DNA of 15,316 nt from Fibrobacter sp. UBA1313 (GTDB lineage: Bacteria > Fibrobacterota > Fibrobacteria > Fibrobacterales > Fibrobacteraceae): assembly GCA_002307115.1 (NCBI GenBank), contig DBTP01000202.1, forward strand, positions 1 to 15,316. The letters are read 5' to 3'. Positions 13,586-15,316 of the stretch are shown one piece after another. The notes below the pieces were generated by a model that saw only the letters and a program-made list of their open reading frames with translations, did not search any database and was not told the DNA's origin. A program made the translations under genes and the position numbers. Each line of letters begins with the position of its first letter. Position 1 is the stretch's first letter.

Positions 13586-15316
13586 TTATTCGACTATATC
13601 AACCATACTTTGTGAATCCTGACCCTTGGGCTTGCCCTCGGTAAGGGTCGCGATTATTTCCAATAACCAAGCTTCATCATGAATCGTCACCCCTAATTCC
13701 AGAGCTTTGGTGAGCTTGCTACCGGCATCCGTACCCGCTAAAATCCAACTCGTTTTCTTACTCACAGAACCCGCCACTTTGCCACCATTGTCCTCAATAA
13801 GCTTACGAGCTTCGTTCCTGTCCAAAGAGGGAAGAGTACCCGTGATCACCGCCGTTTGTCCTTGGAATAAATTTCGAATGGATCCCTTAAATGTGGTAGG
13901 GAGCCCGAGTTCCACCAATTGATTCACCTCGTCACGTTCCCGCGGATTTTGGAAAAATTCATGAATGCTCATGGCAATGCGTTCGCCAATATCTGAAACT
14001 TCTTGGAGGTCTTCCACGCTAGCAGCCTGAACCGCCTCTAAATTCTGAAAATGGCGGGCGATGTTTCTGGCGCTGGTGCGACCCACAAAACGGATTCCTA
14101 GACCATGCAGAAAATGTTCCAAACTCCGTTCTTTGCTTTTTTGAATCGCATCGATGACGTTTTTTGCGCTTTTTTGCGCCATCCGCTCCAAAGAGAGTAA
14201 GTCCAGTTCTGTTAACCGGTACAAATCAGAAAGGCGTTTCACTTTTTGGGAATCAAGAAGTTGGGCAATCAAACTCGGCCCTAAATTTTCGATATTCATG
14301 GCTTCTCGACTCACAAAATGCTCAAATAAAGATTGGACCATGGCTTTGCAATGAAGATTTTCGCACCGAAGTATCACTTCCCCTTCCGGGCGCACCAATG
14401 GCATGCCACATTCTGGACAATTTGTGGGAATTTCGAGAATTTGAGTCCCTTCCGGGCGTTTTTCCAGTTGGATTTCCACGATCTTGGGGATAATCTCACC
14501 CCCTTTCTCGACGCCAACCGTATCTCCAATACGCAAATCCAATCGCTGCACTTCGTCAAAATTATGCAGGGTTGCCCGTTTTACTGTCGTGCCACAAAGC
14601 CAAACCGGTTTCAAATTCGCCACAGGAGTGACCGCCCCAGTGCGACCCACTTGAAAATCTACGGAAAGCACAGACGTATAAGCACGCTCCGCTTTAAACT
14701 TGTAGGCTGTCGCCCAACGAGGATTTTTAGACGTGGTACCCAATTCCTGCTGGAGGTGTAAGTCATTTAATTTGACAACCATTCCATCAATAGGATAACC
14801 GAGACTTTCTTTGCCTTCATAAATTTTATCCGCAATCGCCATAATTTCATCGACACTATGAGCGAGCCAATAGGGGTTCGTCGGGAACCCCATTTCTTTG
14901 AGTTTTTCCAGATTTTGAGAATGCTTGGCTGTCTCTATATTCTCTGGAATATGGTAGGCAAAAAAGCGAAGCGGGCGGCGAGCACATTCTTTGGGATCTT
15001 TGAGCTTTAAACTGCCCGCTACCGTGTTGCGTGGATTCTGGAATGTCTTTTTGTGTTCCAACTCCAAAGCCTCATTTAATGCAAAAAAAGCCTTTTCTTC
15101 CATGTAAACTTCACCGCGCACTTCTAAAAGGCCCGCGGGAGCCTGGTGCAAAACTTGAGGAATATCCTGGATCGTGAGCACATTCAGAGTGATTTCATCC
15201 CCTTGAACACCATCACCACGAGTCACCGCTTGGGTGAGTTTTCCCTCAGTATAAGTGATTGACAAGCTCACGCCATCAATTTTTCGCTCACAAACCCATT
15301 CTTTAGCATCGGGCGC
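13586..15316 (-). CDS. ligA: NAD-dependent DNA ligase, 5' end cut by window edge
   Basis: Seals nicks in DNA with NAD+ as the AMP donor, in replication and repair. 576 codons are visible and run off the right edge; about 100-110 N-terminal residues (domain Ia and the start of the adenylation domain) are outside. The AMP-accepting lysine is the 12th visible residue (CERKIDGVSLS, codon 15281-15283). Further nucleotidyltransferase motifs are FQNPRNTVAGSLK, YPIDGMVVKLND and PRWATAYKF. The OB fold follows, then the zinc finger with four cysteines (CPEC...RCENLHC, visible residues about 300-323). HhH repeats (EDLQEVSDIGERIAMSI) and a C-terminal BRCT domain (about 478-555, with TAVITGTLPSLDR and GGKVAGSVSKKTSWILAG) complete it. 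The 564 residues after the lysine compare with 556 in E. coli. Confidence 0.96.
   Translation of the reverse strand, partial: APDAKEWVCERKIDGVSLSITYTEGKLTQAVTRGDGVQGDEITLNVLTIQDIPQVLHQAPAGLLEVRGEVYMEEKAFFALNEALELEHKKTFQNPRNTVAGSLKLKDPKECARRPLRFFAYHIPENIETAKHSQNLEKLKEMGFPTNPYWLAHSVDEIMAIADKIYEGKESLGYPIDGMVVKLNDLHLQQELGTTSKNPRWATAYKFKAERAYTSVLSVDFQVGRTGAVTPVANLKPVWLCGTTVKRATLHNFDEVQRLDLRIGDTVGVEKGGEIIPKIVEIQLEKRPEGTQILEIPTNCPECGMPLVRPEGEVILRCENLHCKAMVQSLFEHFVSREAMNIENLGPSLIAQLLDSQKVKRLSDLYRLTELDLLSLERMAQKSAKNVIDAIQKSKERSLEHFLHGLGIRFVGRTSARNIARHFQNLEAVQAASVEDLQEVSDIGERIAMSIHEFFQNPRERDEVNQLVELGLPTTFKGSIRNLFQGQTAVITGTLPSLDRNEARKLIEDNGGKVAGSVSKKTSWILAGTDAGSKLTKALELGVTIHDEAWLLEIIATLTEGKPKGQDSQSMVDIVE

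Noticed and set aside
1..15316. CRISPR arrays, tRNA or rRNA genes, prophage or defence genes
   Set aside because: I saw no regularly spaced repeats, cloverleaf-like sequences, rRNA segments or defence-type domains on either strand.

Overview
The window looks like ordinary chromosomal DNA of a Gram-negative-type bacterium with moderate GC content. It carries a seven-gene V/A-type ATP synthase cluster in the order E, DUF2764, A, B, D, I, K. That order, with the DUF2764 gene between E and A and no recognisable C, F or G genes, is the arrangement I know from Chlamydiae, Spirochaetes, Bacteroidetes and Fibrobacterota. Together with the leuA type and the recurrent TATATT -10 boxes I lean towards a Fibrobacter-like organism, but the phylum is an inference and not proven by the sequence.

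Layout. 1-1189 (minus): 5' part of aspS, cut by the left edge. 1190-1582: a divergent non-coding region with a -10 box for aspS on one strand and for the atp operon on the other. 1583-8662 (plus): atpE, DUF2764 gene, atpA, atpB, atpD, atpI, atpK, tightly packed with overlaps or short gaps, closed by a strong intrinsic terminator at 8693-8718. 8740-8926: a complete leucine attenuator, with promoter, 15-codon leader peptide holding five Leu codons, antiterminator strands and terminator. It precedes leuA (8927-10501, plus). A TatD-family hydrolase gene (10509-11219, minus) converges on leuA with 7 bp between them. 11407-11613 (plus): a 68-codon orphan gene, followed by a nested promoter/terminator/ribosome-site arrangement that leads into prfC (11687-13258, plus, TTG start). 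13259-13585: a non-coding stretch with a short hairpin and a 37-codon N-terminal remnant of an IS200-type TnpA transposase. 13586-15316 (minus): ligA, NAD-dependent DNA ligase, cut by the right edge before its N-terminus.

How it works together. The atp operon encodes a rotary ATPase/synthase: A and B form the head, D the central shaft, E a peripheral stalk, I the stator membrane subunit and K the proteolipid ring. K has the glutamines expected of a sodium-binding ring. leuA is the first committed step of leucine synthesis and appears to be controlled by ribosome-mediated attenuation. aspS, prfC and ligA are housekeeping genes of translation and replication.

The most interesting signals are regulatory rather than coding. 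They are the leucine attenuator, whose leader peptide AUG lies about where transcription should start (a probable leaderless leader ORF), and the prfC 5' region, where the upstream gene's terminator hairpin contains both the presumed prfC transcription start and its Shine-Dalgarno sequence. I found no sign of a new defence system, CRISPR array or large mobile element.
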